This document shows, one piece after another, positions 37,652 to 48,433 of a stretch of DNA of 64,000 bases. This DNA comes from Micromussa lordhowensis (lineage: Eukaryota; Cnidaria; Anthozoa; Scleractinia; Lobophylliidae). Position numbers and translations under genes: made by a program. Under the pieces are notes generated by a model. That model was not told the origin of the DNA, ran no database searches, and was given only the letters and a program-made list of their open reading frames with translations. Location of the stretch: contig OZ026599.1 in the NCBI GenBank assembly GCA_964020085.1, forward strand, positions 35,138,183 to 35,202,182. The letters run 5' to 3'. Positions within the stretch are counted from its first letter, which is position 1; the number at the start of each line of letters is the position of its first letter.

Positions 37652-37976
37652 ACGGCGACGACAGAGGGGAAAAGGTCTCGATATTCAGAAATGGTTGGGA
37701 AAGACTGGTATCGAATATCACGTGCCTGGGTACCAATACTTAGGGCCAGGTACCAAGTTAAAGAAACGTCTGGCTAGAGGAGATCAAGGTATTAACCGTC
37801 TGGATAAAATCGCCAAACAACACGTTATCGATTATGCCCGAGCCAAGAATTTACAAGACAAGTGGAAAGCCGACACAAAGATGATCGCATCGATTAACAA
37901 GTTACCCGGGAAGAAAACCATGACAGAACGCCTTATTCGTAAAATTATGCAAGCCAAAAAACGTTTGAAATTGTAA
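37629..37976 (+). CDS. PLA2-like protein with altered active-site motif
   Basis: ATG at 37629; basic leader (KKIKRRRQRGKGLDIQKW), then HVPGYQYLGPGTKLKKRL (Ca-loop-like) and KQHVIDYARAK. The family motif is H-D-x-x-Y, as in element A (KQHDIDY); here Asp is Val, so phospholipase activity is doubtful while the fold is kept. The frame is intact. Last gene before the right terminal repeat, with AATAAA 18 bases after the stop. Confidence 0.75.
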   Translation: MAQAKKIKRRRQRGKGLDIQKWLGKTGIEYHVPGYQYLGPGTKLKKRLARGDQGINRLDKIAKQHVIDYARAKNLQDKWKADTKMIASINKLPGKKTMTERLIRKIMQAKKRLKL

Positions 37977-37984
37977 TATTTTAT

Positions 37985-38335
37985 CTTTTTCTCAATAAAA
38001 ATGTGTTTAACGGTAAAAAAAGTGTGTTTGTTCTACTGCGCATGCGTGATGTACTATTTCGGTTACAGGGGACATAATACCATGTCCCACATGGGGTTGG
38101 GGACTTTTCGTGACTAATATATAAGAGTCATTTCCCTCACCAAGATAGTAACTAGGGTTACCCAAGGTAACCCCCCCTCCCTTTAACGTTGTTAAGGAGA
38201 TATGGTAATGAGGTGATGACGTCACCTACGGGTCAGGAAAAATGGGAAGTGAAAATGAAAAATGGGAAATGACAATGAAAACATGGGAAAATGGAAAAAT
38301 GGGAAATCAGCCCTAGTCGAGCGGATACCACTACT
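37985..38335 (-). repeat. Right terminal inverted repeat of element C
   Basis: ~350 bp complementary to the left end. From inside to outside: AATAAA (37994-37999), CTGCGCATGCGTGATG, GTCCCACATGG, a TATA-like ATATATAAGAG, TAACTAGGGTTACC, TGACGTCA (38217-38224), repeated AAAATGGGAAA blocks and the terminus GGTA...CCACTACT. The blocks near the tip are A/G-rich short repeats. Confidence 0.9.
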
Positions 38336-38341
38336 CTTTAC
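38336..38341. other. Target-site duplication, right copy (CTTTAC)
   Basis: CTTTAC directly follows the right terminus and equals 16903-16908. Confidence 0.9.
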
Positions 38342-38580
38342 GTTTTTCACAAGTTGACTAAATAGATGGAGAGTTGAAAAATACTTTTATGCACTCTTAT
38401 GGTGTTCATTTTGCCCCTTTACTTTGCACAGAATTTGCATGAAAAATTAGCACCTCTTTGTTTCTTTTGACTAAAACTTATTGAAGTTCAAAATACTTTT
38501 TTAGTTTTACTTGATTACTCAAAATAATTGTTTATAATAGTGTTATCATTTTGATTAAAGACATTTCGTTTTGTTCGCAG

Positions 38581-39031
38581 ATGGAAACAGAAATCGAAAA
38601 ACTTAAGAGATCAGTACGCTGAAAGAAATTAAAGAAAAAAAGGGAAACAAAACCAAACAAGTAAAAAGATGGCGAGAAAATCACCAAGAATTGTATAGGG
38701 CACAAAGAAAGAGAGAGCATGAAAAAAGGAAAGAAAAGAGGAGAAGGAAATGGGAGGAAGCAGAAGAAACAACAAGACAAGACATGAGGGAGCTCTTGAA
38801 CGAATTTGTTCAAGAGCTACCACCAGTACCATCACCACCTTCACCACCACATTCGCCGCCTCCACCGCCTCCACCTTCACAACGTTCAGTACGGCAGCAT
38901 CTTCCCACTCAACCTCCACGCCAAAGACACGAGCTAGGCGCAGGGGAGCCGAGGGCGCAGGTAAGACGAAAACGAAGAGAAGATACCGAAAAGAGAGAGA
39001 TTGAAAGAAAAAGAAAAGAAAGAAGGAAATG
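38581..39031 (+). pseudogene. Basic, proline-rich, Arg/Glu-repeat protein of element D
   Basis: Starts with ATG after TTGTTCGCAG (possible acceptor). An early frame change near 38610 leads to a Lys/Arg/Glu-rich helical stretch (KRWRENHQELYRAQRKREHEK), LLNEFVQELPPVP, a proline run and a long RKRRE tail. The 38691-39032 frame is open. It resembles the charged/proline-rich start of the 54.1-kb gene in composition and the 2667-2819 basic gene in motif. Downstream to 39190 the DNA remains GA-rich. Function unknown. Confidence 0.4.
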
Positions 39032-39536
39032 AAATTAAAAGAAAACGCGAAGAAGAAACTAGGAAGAGGGAAAGAGAGGAAGCGACGAGACGACGGAATA
39101 GAGAGAGAAGCGAGCGAGAGAGCGAAGAAGGCGTGAGGAATGAGAGAGTGAGGAGAGAGAGCGTGAGAAGATAATTAAGGGTTACGATGATGCGCCAAGT
39201 TTTTCGTCTATTTTTTTAAATATCACATTGTAAATACGTTTCTTTCTTCATATTTCTTTCTTTTGTATTTTTTATCTTGTGAATACTTTGTTTTTCTAAG
39301 ATTTATTGTAATACATTGTTTTTTAACTAGTTTTAAGTGAATATATTGAAATTAAATAGGTTGTAATTATTTCGAAATTATACGTGTTTTAAATGAAATA
39401 TAGGGTCAATGTTTGTTGTGTATTGGAGTACTATCATCCGTTAAGCTGAATGAATACAAGCTCCGTTTTATTAACAAAAAACAATTAAGCTACATGTCAA
39501 AGTCATAGCAATTTCCGTATCAGTTTGCTTGACCCC

Positions 39537-40317
39537 TTAGCCCTCAAGGAAGAGCGATCTTTGAAACAAATCTTCTAGTTCATGTATCATATCCTCGGTT
39601 GGTTGTTGTGAACCTACAATAGCTGTACTAATAAAGTCTAAATACGGTTTTCTACATGGAATGAATTTACACCTCGTATACCATTTTCCGCTGATATCTT
39701 TCCTCTTTATCCATGATGCGGTGTACCACTGTTTGCTACTTTCATCGTACACGTAAACGGTTTTGTTTTGTGCACCCAAAACCATTTGTACACTCCATCC
39801 TGTTTCTCCTTGTAATACTGATTTGTAAAACTCTCTGTTTTCAAAAGCACCAAAGGCAATAACTGTTTGAGCATCTCGTACGATCCACTGAATTTTTTGT
39901 AAGTCACCGGACGATAAGACATTAGTGTCCATGTTTCTACACAACGTTTCATTGGCTTTGTATACCTGATGTAATCCCTCTTGAATTTGACTGGGAGATA
40001 ATGGTGTCACGAATCGTGCCCTCTCATGTTGAGGATTTAAGATCACGTGGACTTGTATGTCATGTTGAGACTTCTTCCGTTTAATTTTCCTATCTCCATG
40101 GGTTCTTCTATCTGCCAGCTGACGCCAATCATCATATTGACAATTTCTCAATCTGCTGTCTCAACTCCTCCACCTGTTCAGATAAGGAATGTATGTCTTG
40201 TTTGTTGGAAGTAACTTTGAATTTGGTGATTTCTTGTTTGTTTACAGATTGCTCTAGTTTATAACGGTAATCTTGTGCCGGAGGAAGGTCCTTTCCGAAG
40301 CTCTTCTCACTGTTCAT
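39537..40317 (-). pseudogene. SLOG/Rossmann-like protein with coiled-coil N-terminus
   Basis: The start at 40317 encodes ~60 residues ending in a coiled coil (SLSEQVEELRQQIEKL). A one-base frame change near 40140 leads into the 39537-40151 frame. The core reads VRDAQTVIAFGAFEN, then VLQGETGWSVQMVLGAQNKTVYVYDESSKQWY. The D-x-x-x-x-x-G ... G-x-T-G-W-x-V-x-x-A/V-x-x-x-x-K-x-V-Y-V-Y/F-D pattern resembles the nucleotide-binding SLOG (DprA/LOG/MoCo-carrier-like) fold. This is a pattern-based inference. The family binds or makes nucleotide-derived ligands. It is divergent from the GRF gene at 40616. Confidence 0.5.
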
Positions 40318-40615
40318 CTCACTGTAGATTCACGACTGATGCAACTGTTTTATTAACCTACCCTTTTGTGAAATGTTACTGTAGGGGATACCCCATACCT
40401 TGTCAATCAAGTTTGATGCCCTGAAATCATTACAGTAAAAGAAAAAAACCTGCTTGACCGCCTCAGAATGACCTTATTCTAATAAAAAACTTGTTTTATG
40501 ACGTCCTCTTCATTAATTGTGATTGGTTCAGGATGGAAATAAATGTAGCTCACGTTCTCGCTCAAGTCAGTTACTGATTACTGCTGAAGAGAGGAGCTTT
40601 TAGAAGTTGGTGAAC

Positions 40616-41311
40616 ATGGAATACAAAGTACCGCATGATCAAGAAGCGATGACTGACGAACAAATGGTCGGAAAAAAACCTTATTCAACCAACAAATATC
40701 CTACGCAAATTAAAAAGAGAAAACAAAAGTCTTCCCAGAAAGAATCCACCAAAAAGAGGAAAGAAGCCAAAGCCAACATACCACTACAAGATATCGATAC
40801 TAATGATCTATTGGGAGATCTGGGTTTTGAAGTGGTAGAAGAAAGTCCGCAAGAAAAGTTACCTGCCATGGAAACTCTTGGAGCTGTAAAACAGGAACCC
40901 TTGGAATGCTTCATCCACGATTGTAAGCTGGAAAAATGTACTTGGCAAAGTGGTTGGGAGTATATCCATTGTCCCATGTCCGATTGTTTCATCTTCACGG
41001 GACTCGATAAAGTTCATCACTATTTGAAAATTGCCCAGGAGCAAATTCCAATATGGTACAAATGGAATAAGGAGAAACTCAAATGATTTTGCTCAGAATC
41101 ATTGGTGTTGTGTCAATCATGCTCCGAGAAGAATCCGGGCAGGATTTATTTTAAATGTCAAAGAAACAGATGCAATTTCTTCCAGTGGGGAGACAAGGTA
41201 CCCAGTGGTAAAAACATGTTATGGATGAATAATACAGAGCATCTTGGAATACCTGACGTTAGAACTATTCTTGCCAAAGGACATTCTGATGAAAATCTGT
41301 TGTGGGATTAA
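40616..41311 (+). pseudogene. GRF zinc-finger protein of element D, one in-frame stop
   Basis: ATG at 40616. N-terminal basic block (KKRKQKSSQKESTKKRKEAK), acidic DTNDLLGDLGFEVVEE, middle CFIHDC and HCPMSDC Cys/His sets, then a TGA at 41084-41086 at the position of the first GRF Cys. The same frame continues with SEKNPGRIYFKCQRNRC and FFQWGD to 41311. Homologous to 26603-27097 of element C but with a longer N-terminus. Confidence 0.65.
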
Positions 41312-41327
41312 ATACAATTTAAAACTA

Positions 41328-41592
41328 CAATGCAGGTCAAAAGTAGTTGGGACACCTGTCCAATAATCATGTATTCCAAGTAAAGTTGGCTTTTTGGGTT
41401 CACAATTGGAGCGTACCAACCCCCTCCCCCCCAAACAATGTTGGAAGATGCAGATAAACAGTATTTTTTTTGAAATCTGTGTTGTAGTGTCAAATCTCAA
41501 CAATTGCTTGGGGGAGAGGGGGTGGGAGGGGGTGGGGGGAGATTATTTCAGTAGTATCTCGCTAAGTGTCCCAACACTTTTGACCTGCATTG
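41328..41592. mobile_element. MITE of Tc1/mariner type
   Basis: 265 bp with ~29-bp inverted ends (CAATGCAGGTCAAAAGT...TTGGGACAC and complement) flanked by TA on both sides (41326-41327, 41593-41594). The interior has G- and C-runs; no coding capacity. Confidence 0.8.
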
Positions 41593-41602
41593 TAGGTTTA
41601 CC

Positions 41603-41770
41603 ATGACAGGTAATATGAATGAGATCGTTTTCCCTCCAGAAGTAAAAGGGTTCACTTATGGACATGAATACAGAGATGATTTACTACAAATTGTATATCT
41701 AATGGAAAGATTGAAACGAAGACAGCAGTTTGATAAGAAGTGGCAACAAGAGATTAGGAAAGACAATTAA
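41603..41770 (+). CDS. Small unknown frame in element D (55 aa)
   Basis: ATG at 41603, directly after the MITE: NEIVFPPEVKGFTYGHEYRD, then LLQIVYLMERLKRRQQF. Acidic then basic; no family recognised. It precedes the polymerase fragment. Confidence 0.3.
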   Translation: MTGNMNEIVFPPEVKGFTYGHEYRDDLLQIVYLMERLKRRQQFDKKWQQEIRKDN

Positions 41771-41924
41771 AATTGGTAATGCTTTATTCTTGTTTTGGGT
41801 CACCTACACGGATAGTTCCACAAAACTCTACAAATAAACCTGTAATTGTACAGTTTTTTTTCCCTTCCCAATCTTTCAATTTTGTAATAATTTGTATTAA
41901 TAATTTGTATTAATTGTTTAAAGT

Positions 41925-42457
41925 TGTACTCCTATCTAGAACTGCTACAACAACAAGTCCTGTACTTCGACACTGATTCTGTCATTTTCTCCTGGAAGAC
42001 TGGTGAACCCGACATTCCTCTGGGAGACTTTTTGGGTGAAATGACCAATGAATTGGATGATGGAGATTACATCATCAATTTCACCTCAGCAGGGCCAAAG
42101 AATTATGGATACAAGATCAAAAACGGCAGCAAGTCTGCTGCAAAGTGCATGGTTTCACCCTCAATGTTCGTGGTCAACAACAGCTCAACTACCACATCAT
42201 GGGCCAGAACCTTCTGGAGGAGTTGACGGATCCTCTTGACGAGCGCAGAAACATCAACGTCGTCAATCCCAATTTCTTCACCAGACATCCGGCCACCAAA
42301 CAGCTCAAAGTGGGTCCACGGCACCAAATGATATGGATTGGTGTTTGACAAACGTGTGGTCGATTCAGACACCTTCAAGTCCTATCCATATGGATACACA
42401 CCATCTGGGTTCAATGATGTAGACATGGAAAATGCTGAAACCTTGATGGTATTGTAA
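41925..42457 (+). pseudogene. DNA polymerase B C-terminal fragment (element D)
   Basis: Matches the last ~180 residues of the element-C polymerase: VLYFDTDSVIFSW (motif C), LGDFLGEMTNELDDGD, SAGPKNYGYK, then in a second frame GFTLNVRGQQQLNYHIM and in a third VFDKRVVDSDTF and the tail ending at a TAA. At least two frame changes. It points towards the right repeat of D, the normal Polinton position. Confidence 0.8.
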
Positions 42458-42572
42458 AAAGGTTTCCCAAGCCTTTCACGTCGGCGCACACACCACTCAC
42501 TCACTAATGATCCACGTTAATTACGAAAAATGTTTAAGGGCGCGGGTCACAAGAAACCGCACACCTCCCGTC

Positions 42573-42971
42573 TGTAAAGAATTAGGATTTTTTAATAAAT
42601 ACAATTGTTTCTCATTTGATGTACATGTGTCTAGATTAATTCTCGAGTCCTAGGGGAAAAAAATATGATAAGACCGATCTCAGGCCTTTTCTCGCCCAAA
42701 ACAGACTCCTATTTATCAAAGTCAGTCCCATGGATTTTGAAGTAGCGTGACATTTTTGCGAGACACTGGCGTGATTTGTGTCGCCATGGAAATCTGTGAG
42801 ACCGATCCCAGTCCTCCGTTTAGGCTGGTGGGCTGTGTTCCAACATGGCCGACTTTCATGGGCGCCACCATCTTGAATTCTTAATTCACCTCCTGATTGG
42901 TTGAAAATAACCTCCGCCATCTTGGATTTGGAAAACAATAGAGTCTATTGTTCTCGAAACAATAGCCTATT
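42573..42971 (-). repeat. Right inverted repeat of element D
   Basis: Reverse complement of 14729-15126, ending ...CAATAGCCTATT. A CATA/CGTA microsatellite follows directly at 42973. Frames inside are not genes. Confidence 0.8.
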
Positions 42972-45900
42972 ACATACATACGTACATACATCTTTCATAA
43001 TGTAACAGTACGAAAGGACAGATAAAAATCATTAAAATCTTAAAATTAAATTGTTTTTCATTGGCCAGTCATTATTGAGTTCTAATTTGGAATAACAAAC
43101 CAATTCCATATTAACCCCTTGACTGTCGACACCTTTGCATTGCCTTGTCCCAAGGCTCAGCTCATTAATTATGCAGCAAAATGTCAGAGACGGACAAGTT
43201 TACCTTCATATTCCATGTAAAAAAACAAAATTTGGTTTATCACACAGCTTCAGAAAGCTTGCCACGATCACTCAATTTCCTTTGTGTATTTTTCGTTAAC
43301 GTTTTCTCCAGAGAACAATTTTAATTAGTGCGTGAAGAAACTGCCAGTTCAACGTAGTGACATTCTGATTCAGTCACCATCACACTGCCTAAACAAAACA
43401 CAACACGACTTAAACAAACACTTTTGCTAAATGCTTTTTAATTTAAAATGTGATTTCCGGTATCGATCAAGTCTTTATTTTCCCACAGCTTCTACGTGAA
43501 AGTTGTGAGTGAACGTGTTTAATGATCTGCCTTTTTGTAGACAGAAGTACAGAAAATAGTCCACCTGGCAAATGAAAAGCAGAGGGCTTTACCTATTAAA
43601 AATAAACTTGTTCTGTTGTCTAATGGAATTTGACTGACTTGTGCAACAGCTTGCTTATCACGTGATCAAACATCCCCCCGTGTGAGTGCACAAGTTAGAG
43701 GTTTTCTCGTGAGAAAATTTCCTTCTGAAAAAAAATAGAATGGAAAATCAAGAAGAAACGGTGAGACAATCAAATTTCTGCTACAAATCTTTGTCCCTTA
43801 ATTTGGGTCTAAAAAATTGAACATTCTATTGAGATCAAAGTTCTTTATCATGGAGCCGCCCTCCGCTGAAGAGCTTCTCGATGACTTCTTAGAAGAGCTC
43901 GGTTCCTTCCTCGAAGTCCAATTGGACCTATTTTATGCTGCGAGTAGAAGCCACTTGTATGACGTATATTAGGATCAAAGCTCATTGGTCACAGACCTCT
44001 TATTAATACACAAAATACAAAATCAAACTGACCTGTGAATGATTCTACACATGCTATACATAACAATTGTCTCCCAGCACGCAAAACTAAAGCTTGAAAC
44101 TTACACTGATTTACAGGACAACCCAAACGTACATCACCAACACGTATGGTAAGTAGGGATATGAAATAAACTACAAATACCACTTTTTTAATGCGAATTA
44201 CTGTTAAATTTCCTGGCAATGTGTGTTGTCTGTCAATCAGTATCGATGCTGTCTTAACAGGGACTTCATGGTTTTTGTGACGGTAGTAAATTTTGTGTCA
44301 CAGATCATGGAAGCGCAAGAGGCCTCTGATGACGGTAAGTATCTTTATTTTTCATTAGTTTCGAAGATCATTCAAAAACTTTGTGGTGAATAGAACAGTC
44401 AGTTTCAATAGTGAAATTGTCTGAATTAAGTTATAACATCAAGCAAAAAAAACTTTGTTTTGTTGGTTTCGTAGGGTCCCACAATGATGAACAGAATCAT
44501 TAAAGAGTAAAAATTAAAAGAGACTAAAATTTTATATCCAATGATGTATTATGTGAAACTTACTATAATGGTATACCCTTTTTATAAATAGCCACCGACC
44601 ACTGTGGCTTCACCACTGTTGAAATCTTTTGCCCAACTAACCTTGGTTGAGAGTAAAGATTAGCTTGAATTATCAACTTGAAAAAGAGGTTAGCTGGGCT
44701 CAATTTAAATTCTTACAAGACTTTATAATTTGCGTAGTACGTGTGTCATGCAAAATGATTTCTTTTTACCGCCCTTTTGGCAAAAAGTACACATGGGTTG
44801 TCGATAGGGCAGCTCGGCAAATTGCAACACAAATTTTTGTCGAGTTCTTGTTTTCTCGTGAGGAACGGCATTTGTCACAATGAGCTTCACAGCGTTGCAA
44901 AACAAATATTTATAGTGAGAAAATACACAGGATATGTCTGCTTCAACTGATACACTCTTCTTTTCACTGTGAAGACTTTACATTGACATCAGGGTACCGC
45001 CAGCTTCGTTCAATTGAGTACATACTGTATTTATCAAGTTAATACTCTCTCAATTAGCAGCTGTGATTTTAAATTATAATCTGAAATTATCGCATTTCAA
45101 TTGTAATCTGTAATTGAAATTTTGTACAATAACTTTACTTTGCGTCTTTTGGTTTTTCTTTTTAAATTGCGTTTTCTACGCGCACTCTGCATTAGGTGGA
45201 TTAGGTGTCTATGGATTAGGTGTGTATTAGGTGCCTTCCTCCATACTAATTTGGATTTCCTGCATACTAATGTGGATTAGGTGTATGGATTAGGTAAAAT
45301 AGGTAAATCATTACTATTCAAACTGTCTAGGTAAAAGTGGGTTCCTCCATACTAATAAGGGTCACTCTAGTACAATAAAAACAATAAGGTTGCCTGGGCT
45401 TGCCCACTAATAGTTAACCCTGATTGAATCTATTAGCTGTTTAAAATAAAAGTGGGCAGATTTCAAAAGCATTATCTTTCTTGCAATTGTTTTGTTAGGA
45501 AATAATTCGTTCAAGCTCATTGTTTGGAAATTTCTGTTCCCTGTTTATCAACATGGTTTTGTTACCGATGTTCGCAAATTTCAAGTTCTATTGGACGCTT
45601 GCTTATGAATCCGTGATTGGGAAATGTTGACGGAATCCATCCAAATTCCTGAAGCGATTTTACCAATGGCTTATGCGAGGTTGACCGAGTTGACTCTCGA
45701 AGAAATTGAGGTGAGTTTTATAATCATTGGCTTTTTAGCGCCTTTTATTTCATATAATATTGTTTCTCTTCTCTGATGTTTTATCTCTTTTTTAATAGCT
45801 TCGTGAGAACCAGGAATCCATGGATGTGACTACACCTTCAAAATCACATAGTGGCAGATACGGAAAGTTCAGTGTGTTTAAACTTTGGTGTTGAAAATTT

Positions 45901-47500
45901 TTCACTATCTCCAGTGCACTAATCTTTATAATTTCTATTTGATTTCAATCTCACTCTTAACTGATCATAATTTTTTATCATTTAACACAGGCATCCAGTA
46001 ACAAGGCACCAGATACTATAATCATGAATGAATTTCACTCGATTTGGTAACTTTATTTTGGGTTTGTTCAACAAGTTAACACAAAGTCAAGTTCATTACC
46101 CACAGGGAGTTTCACTTAACTTAAATTAATCCAGAAATATTTTTTGCCTTACAGTTTATGAATACTGACCTGCGAGAAATTGAGGACGTGGAATGTGTGG
46201 TGCGAGAAGATTTAAGTAATTTACTCTGTTATTAGTGAATTGTATTTAACGTGCCTTTGTTTTCTAAACAGTGACGCGATACACTAAGTATTTGATATTC
46301 AACTTTGCTAACATTGATCGTTCCCTTTTTCAGAGTAATCACAATTCACCGTTACCTCTGGAAACGGCAGATGATTCATTTCACAATGTATATTTTCCTT
46401 TTATGATCAATTAATTACCTCTGTTGGTTTATTGTGTCCTTTGTGCACTAAACTTAAGTACCTCTCTGCACTTATTTTAACTGGAATGGTGAAGTGGATC
46501 AAATGCCATTTTGGACTCCTTTGGAAATCGCAAGTCATCTTTCATTTTCACTTGTTTAGAATATGCTATGCGGAAGTACAAATGTTCCAATTAAAGTTCT
46601 TGAAATGTTTTCCTTTTGAAAACTAAACTGTTTAGGTTCAGCAAAAAGACGATATCATTAATTCCTTTGTTTAGGAGTCAGAAGAATATGAAAGTTACAT
46701 TTGGCTTGTTATTTATGGGTTTGGGTTATCACACTCATTGTAGAAAGATAGAGTCTATCGGGGTTAATACTAAGACTACCAAATAATAATTAATTGTAGG
46801 CTGTTTAAACGGGTTCTGGGAAACCCCCAGAGAAAAAGCCTCGCATATCGTCAAACACCAACACTACCAGCTATGTTTAGTCCGTTGCTATGGTTAGTTT
46901 CTCTTGGTGTTAGTCGAGACAATGAAATAGATCCGAAGGCCAGTTTTTGGAAGCGCTCTTTCTGGAAATAATCGTTTGTGAATCTAGATGCCTATAACAA
47001 TTTCCTGAGTAGTTTTTCAGCCAAACTTTATCCGTTTAGTGGTTCTTTTTGGACATTGAAATATGGTTGTCTAATTAAAATTCGTTCTCGTTAATACCTC
47101 GCACAAAGGCCAGGAAAAGTGTATTTACTTTAATCAGTACTAAGGTGTTTGTTTGCATATGTTTAAACTCAAGAGATAATGATAACGGAATAGGCGGGAT
47201 TAAATTTTAGGGAAGCCCAACCCATGAAGCTGGGATTGCTCTTGTGACACGTATGTTGTAAGAAATACTAAACAACAACTTTTATCCTTAAATTTAGTGT
47301 CATTTTTTGGGTTTGACTTGATGGAAACAAAGATTGTAATTTTTATATTTCGCATGTTGTTTTACCTTGGTCAACCACCTGAAAATTGATAGTTAAAATC
47401 TAGGATGAAAATATTTTAGTCACTGCGAGTAGCCTCGAAGGAAAATATGCTAAACAGCTTCGCGCGCAATCGCACTAGTGTCTTATGCGAATTGCGCAAG
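42972..47500. other. Region of putative small exons, no recognised gene
   Basis: Several short coding-like segments end or begin at consensus splice sites. ATG GAA AAT CAA GAA GAA ACG before GTGAGA lies at 43741-43761. A 40-codon frame (EELLDDFLEELGSFLEV) lies at 43850-43972. MEAQEASDD before GTAAGT lies at 44309. The stretch 45499-45713 (KFQVLLDACL, TGA, then ARLTELTLEEIE, GTGAGT) joins in phase to 45799 (LRENQESMDVTT). AG-preceded segments lie at about 46155 and 46336. It could be a decayed multi-exon gene. No family recognised. Confidence 0.35.
45499..45893 (+). pseudogene. Two-exon unknown gene fragment
   Basis: Exon 45499-45713 follows TTTTGTTAG and ends at GTGAGT; it contains one TGA. 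Exon 45799 onwards follows TTTTTTAATAG and continues in phase for ~31 codons to TGA. Content: FLFPVYQHGFVTDVRKFQ, RDWEMLTESIQIPEAI, TLEEIE / LRENQESMDV. Unrecognised; could be from the host or an element. Confidence 0.35.
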
Positions 47501-47569
47501 CCCTGACATGAGCATAAAATTAAGGAACTGACAGTTTGACAGTGATCCGACGGATCATGTGGTTGACCC

Positions 47570-47786
47570 CATAAAAGAAACGTGAGAAGTAGCTCAGCAG
47601 CAGTTGCAGTCCAACGTAATCAAAGTAGTTGTTGTGATAGTTAACATCAGTGAAGAGTGTAATCAGGACAACCTTGTAACAGCAATCAGTGGAAATAAAA
47701 GAGAGAAGTTACCAGACAACAGAGTGTTGAAGTGGCTGGCTAATTCCCCAAAAGTCGCGTTAACAAGTTGGTGGAGAATCCGGGTA
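47570..47786 (+). promoter_or_regulatory. Retroelement TATA, leader and primer-binding site
   Basis: CATAAAAG at 47570 is a plausible U3 TATA box. About 200 bp on, TTAACAAGT precedes TGGTGGAGAATCCGGGTA (47769-47786), a typical tRNA primer-binding site starting TGG. The 5' LTR would end just before it; its left end cannot be set because no matching 3' LTR is present. Confidence 0.5.
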
Positions 47787-48433
47787 GTCGCGGAGGTTAA
47801 TTTCTCCGCTCCCGAGGAGCACAGGTCAGTTTGCTGTTTGTTCTTAACCTGTATGTCCGGCCGTGGACGCGGACTTGGTGTTTTAGCTGTTCGGCCTGTT
47901 CGTCTACCCCGTTCACATCCGCGAGTATTGCACTTGGCGGGACACGTTCACTTATTTCCTGGGGTTGTGTCCAAACATAGGCCACCAGGTACTAAAGGTG
48001 GATAAAATATAATACCACATATCGGCTACACAAACGAACTGAACATTAAGGGTTAAGCCCCTTGAAGAAGAAGCGGACGCTTGTGTGTCTTTTCATTGAC
48101 GAATCCGCTCCTGCCAAGCAAGAACACGTACGCGAGAAGACCCTTGAAAAGGATTCCACGATCGTTTAAGGAATACAAGCGGAAACAATACCAAGCAAGG
48201 ATAATCAATCAAGACCTCCCAGCCTGGAACCAGAATGTAAGACTGTTGTTAATAACTGCAATTTGTTTCTTTAGCCTTACTTATCACTAACGTTTTTACC
48301 TTATCTTCATCATATATCTATATGTTTACCTTACTATTTTTAGTACTTATTTCCTTATATTGCGCTGTATCAGACAATCGTACTTTTTTTTTAACACGAC
48401 GAGGAGTGATAGGCGTAGTGTTCGTTAAAATTT

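Larger units (their letters stand above)
16909..38335. mobile_element. Element C: Polinton/Maverick (adintovirus-like) element
   Basis: Bounded by inverted termini starting AGTAGTGGTATCC and a CTTTAC target duplication. It encodes the full Polinton set: protein-primed DNA polymerase B (minus, left), retroviral-type integrase with chromodomain, major capsid protein, adenain-like protease, packaging ATPase, small basic core proteins and PLA2-like protein (plus, right). It also carries RING, GRF-zinc, RNase-fold-like and unknown genes in the middle. Polintons integrate with the integrase, replicate by protein priming and probably form virions. This copy has breaks in the polymerase, capsid, protease, ATPase and other genes, while the integrase frame is open. 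Confidence 0.93.
14729..42971. mobile_element. Element D: older Polinton-like element containing element C
   Basis: A ~400-bp inverted repeat pair (14729-15126 and 42573-42971, about 95% similar by eye) brackets sequence that, without element C, is only about 6.8 kb. Its interior holds a spliced minus-strand gene at the left end. At the right end are a basic gene, a SLOG-like gene, a GRF-zinc gene, a small frame and a protein-primed polymerase C-terminus pointing to the repeat. Polymerase next to a terminal repeat is the Polinton arrangement. No target duplication is evident outside the repeats, so the outer ends are uncertain. Integrase and capsid genes are absent: D looks deleted or non-autonomous. 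Confidence 0.6.

Noticed and set aside
42573..42971. Protein frames inside the element-D repeats (also 14760-15063)
   Set aside because: They occur in both repeat copies, lack codon structure and contain regulatory-like AAGATGGCGG motifs; shadows only.
46750..47768. 5' LTR paired with the sequence after 56079
   Set aside because: No shared sequence is visible between the two stretches; they belong to different elements.
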